Of a stretch of 64,000 bases of DNA, positions 62,638 through 64,000 are shown in pieces. The notes beneath the pieces are model-generated. The model was not told where the DNA came from. It saw nothing but the letters and a program-made list of their open reading frames with translations, and made no database searches. The position numbers and the translations under genes were made by a program. How positions within the stretch are numbered: the stretch's first letter is position 1; each line of letters starts with the position of its first letter. Origin of the DNA: Polluticaenibacter yanchengensis (lineage in GTDB: Bacteria; Bacteroidota; Bacteroidia; Chitinophagales; Chitinophagaceae); assembly GCA_027854065.1 (NCBI GenBank), contig JAQGEF010000007.1:1-64000 (forward strand), given 5' to 3'.

Positions 62638-63378
62638 ATGGAACTAATTAAAGTAACAGAAAAAAATGGCAAACAATTAGTATCTGCAAGAGAATTGTAT
62701 GAATACTTTGAATTGGCAGAAAGGTTTAGTAGATGGTTTGAGAGAATGGTGGAATATGGACTAAATTTAAATACCGATTATACCCTGTACCAAAATGTAC
62801 ACCCCAAAAACAATCAGCAATTCATTGACTATGCACTAACGTTAGATGCTGCCAAAGAAATATCAATGCTTCAACGCAGTGAGAAAGGAAAACAAGCACG
62901 ACAATATTTCATTGAGTGTGAAAAGAGACTAAAGACCACATATCAATTACCACAGACTTATTCACAAGCCCTATTGTTGGCATCCCAACAAGCAGAGCAG
63001 ATTGAGAAACAAGAAGCACAATTAAGATTAAACGCGCCTAAAGTTCTATTTGCTGATGCCGTTTCTGCTTCAAAAACCAGCATTCTAATTGGCGAACTTG
63101 CAAAATTATTAAAGCAAAATAAAGTTGATTTTGGCCAAAACAGATTGTTTGATTGGCTTAGAAGAAATGGCTACCTAATCAGTCGTGAAGGAACAGATTA
63201 CAATATGCCGACTCAACGCAGCATGGAAATGGGTCTGTTTGAAATAAAGGAAACGAGCGTGATGCATTCGGATGGTCATGTAAGCGTTAGTAAGACCAGT
63301 AAAGTAACCGGTAAGGGTCAGCTTTACTTCATCAACAAGTTTTTGAATCCTACAGAACAGAAGCAAAAAATTTCATAA
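62638..63378 (+). CDS. Phage antirepressor (AntA N-domain, KilAC C-domain)
   Basis: The 246-residue protein has an AntA/AntB domain (about 5-95, LVSARELYEYFELAERFSRWFERMVEYG, YALTLDAAKEISMLQRSEKGKQARQYFIECEKRL) and a KilAC domain (about 130-238, SILIGELAKLLKQNKVDFGQNRLFDWLRRNGYLISREGTDYNMPTQRSMEMGLFEIKETSV, GKGQLYFINKFL). Antirepressors titrate or inactivate phage repressors to permit lytic growth. It lies 16 nt after the small DNA-binding gene, in the early operon. Confidence 0.92.
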   Translation: MELIKVTEKNGKQLVSARELYEYFELAERFSRWFERMVEYGLNLNTDYTLYQNVHPKNNQQFIDYALTLDAAKEISMLQRSEKGKQARQYFIECEKRLKTTYQLPQTYSQALLLASQQAEQIEKQEAQLRLNAPKVLFADAVSASKTSILIGELAKLLKQNKVDFGQNRLFDWLRRNGYLISREGTDYNMPTQRSMEMGLFEIKETSVMHSDGHVSVSKTSKVTGKGQLYFINKFLNPTEQKQKIS

Positions 63379-63394
63379 TTCTAAAACCAGTACC

Positions 63395-63601
63395 ATGCAC
63401 GTAAGAGATCCACGAAAGGGTTATGTTCCGGACTGGCGCAATGAAAAAGACATCATGGCGTGGCTCGGAATAACAAAAAGCACAATGGTGATTTGGAGCA
63501 AGGAACACAACCTTGAAAAATCACATATCGGTAGCAAGACATACTACGACAAGAACCAGCTACTAGACATCATGACAACAAACAGCACGTATGGGGGCTA
63601 A
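63395..63601 (+). CDS. Small HTH protein, excisionase-like
   Basis: The 68-residue protein carries a MerR/excisionase-like HTH, EKDIMAWLGITKSTMVIWSKEHNLEKSHIGSKTYYDKNQLLDIM. The HTH_17 class often acts as an excisionase or a control protein in phages. It lies 16 nt downstream of the antirepressor gene, in the same early operon. Confidence 0.8.
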   Translation: MHVRDPRKGYVPDWRNEKDIMAWLGITKSTMVIWSKEHNLEKSHIGSKTYYDKNQLLDIMTTNSTYGG

Positions 63602-63625
63602 ATCACAATTCATTCCTTAACTCTA

Positions 63626-63694
63626 ATCCGGTTTAACAAGTAGTTAAGTGTAACCTGGCAGCGTTACATGATGGGTTCGCGCTCATCACCGGAG
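63626..63694 (+). tRNA. tRNA-like sequence, isotype uncertain
   Basis: TCCGGT (63627-63632) pairs with ACCGGA (63688-63693). A D-arm-like ACA..AGTAGTTAAG..TGT, a stem GTAAC/GTTAC with an 8-nt loop CTGGCAGC (candidate anticodon GGC or GCA), and a T-arm-like GATGG...GTTCG...TCATC follow. The anticodon loop has 8 instead of 7 bases and the T-arm loop also seems long, so it may be a degenerate or unusual phage tRNA. Confidence 0.4.
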
Positions 63695-63708
63695 CAAAAT
63701 CATATCTT

Positions 63709-63792
63709 ATGAAATACATATTATTCACTTTGATATTCATCGTTATTGCGATTGCGAGTTTCATCGCTCCGATCGAAGAAGATATTCCTTAA
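63709..63792 (+). CDS. Very small single-TM peptide of the element
   Basis: Twenty-seven residues, MKYILFTLIFIVIAIASFIA then PIEEDIP, form a single TM with a short acidic tail. It is located between two tRNA-like sequences. Whether it is translated is uncertain; small phage membrane peptides of this kind exist. Confidence 0.35.
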   Translation: MKYILFTLIFIVIAIASFIAPIEEDIP

Positions 63793-63829
63793 TTCTAAAT
63801 AGCCGAAAGCATCGTGTTATAAGATGGTC

Positions 63830-63923
63830 GGATATGTGGCGAAAATGGGAGACGCTCGCTTAAAGGTGCGGATAGTCAACGAAAAGTAAAGCTATCGTGA
63901 AGGTTCGAATCCTTCCATATCCA
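63830..63923 (+). tRNA. tRNA-like sequence, class II (Leu-like), aberrant anticodon arm
   Basis: The acceptor stem GGATATG (63830-63836) / CATATCC (63916-63922) and the T arm GAAGG-TTCGAAT-CCTTC (63899-63915) are perfect. TGGCGAAAATGGGAGACGC fits a tRNA-Leu D arm, and GATAG/CTATC makes a variable-arm stem with a long loop. The anticodon arm is short: TCGC / GCGG with an 8-nt loop TTAAAGGT, so the anticodon cannot be fixed (Leu AAG-like or an expanded loop). Confidence 0.6.
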
Positions 63924-63973
63924 CTACTAACTATTAAAACGTTATAGTGCCGGAGAATAGCGGCTTTTTAAAC

Positions 63974-64000
63974 GAGCGAATGGCGGAATTGGTAGTAAGG
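63974..64000 (+). tRNA. 5' part of a second Leu-like tRNA, cut by the window edge
   Basis: GAGCGAATGGCGGAATTGG then TAGTAAGG matches the acceptor start and D arm of class II tRNA-Leu. The rest lies beyond base 64000. Confidence 0.4.

Overview
The window looks like part of a chromosome of a Bacteroidota bacterium, most likely from the Chitinophagia/Sphingobacteriia side (Chitinophagaceae-like). Reasons: AT-rich coding sequence; many genes preceded by the Bacteroidota -7 promoter element TAnnTTTG, sometimes with TTG about 20 nt upstream, instead of sigma70 boxes; many short lipoproteins; an HU gene followed by a Thx-type small ribosomal protein; class III truncated haemoglobin; BshB1-type deacetylase. 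The taxon below phylum level is inference.

Layout. 1-5.6 kb: scattered small lipoproteins around sucC. 5.9-12 kb: an RND efflux operon (membrane fusion protein, HAE1 pump, outer membrane factor). 12.7-16.5 kb: a DUF1328 mini-protein, then an amidotransferase / YggS / GNAT operon divergent from a MocR-type regulator with a clear operator. 16.6-20.7 kb: a KDG/KDPG catabolic cassette (kdgK, eda, hexuronate-type MFS transporter) flanked by two inverted copies of a GC-rich intergenic repeat. 20.9-25.4 kb: ABC-2 permease, nucleoside phosphorylase, tRNA-Cys, and asd behind a leader-peptide attenuator. 25.7-41.8 kb: fatty acid desaturase, bshB1, a truncated-haemoglobin / cupin / Fe-S Rrf2 cluster, glycosyltransferase, GH43, pentapeptide protein, pyrophosphatase, NlpC/P60, PPK2, guanine deaminase, transporters, HU, Thx, GH25. 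41.9-50.5 kb: aminotransferase, glgC, glgA, sugar MFS transporter, ROK glucokinase, kbl. 51.4-53.8 kb: rplKAJL with its own promoter, but without nusG in front or rpoB behind. 54-55.6 kb: bestrophin and a membrane protein.

55.9-64 kb (right edge): one end of an integrated phage-like element that continues beyond the window. It has a tyrosine integrase, a cargo zone (unknown proteins, a Cys/His-motif secreted protein, HNH nuclease, a two-gene XRE-ImmA/IrrE module, a decayed CRISPR-like mini-array, a membrane protein with a possible C-terminal winged helix), a LexA/S24 repressor facing a small DNA-binding protein across a 25-bp inverted repeat holding two face-to-face promoters, an AntA/KilAC antirepressor, an excisionase-like protein and tRNA-like sequences with odd anticodon arms.

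The strongest candidates for new biology are: (1) the CRISPR-like mini-array with no cas genes inside the element; (2) the two-gene XRE-ImmA/IrrE module next to it; (3) the asd leader peptide whose codons overlap a sequence complementary to the terminator arm; and (4) a six-copy, GC-rich, hairpin-forming intergenic repeat family. Everything here comes from reading the sequence; no database search was run.
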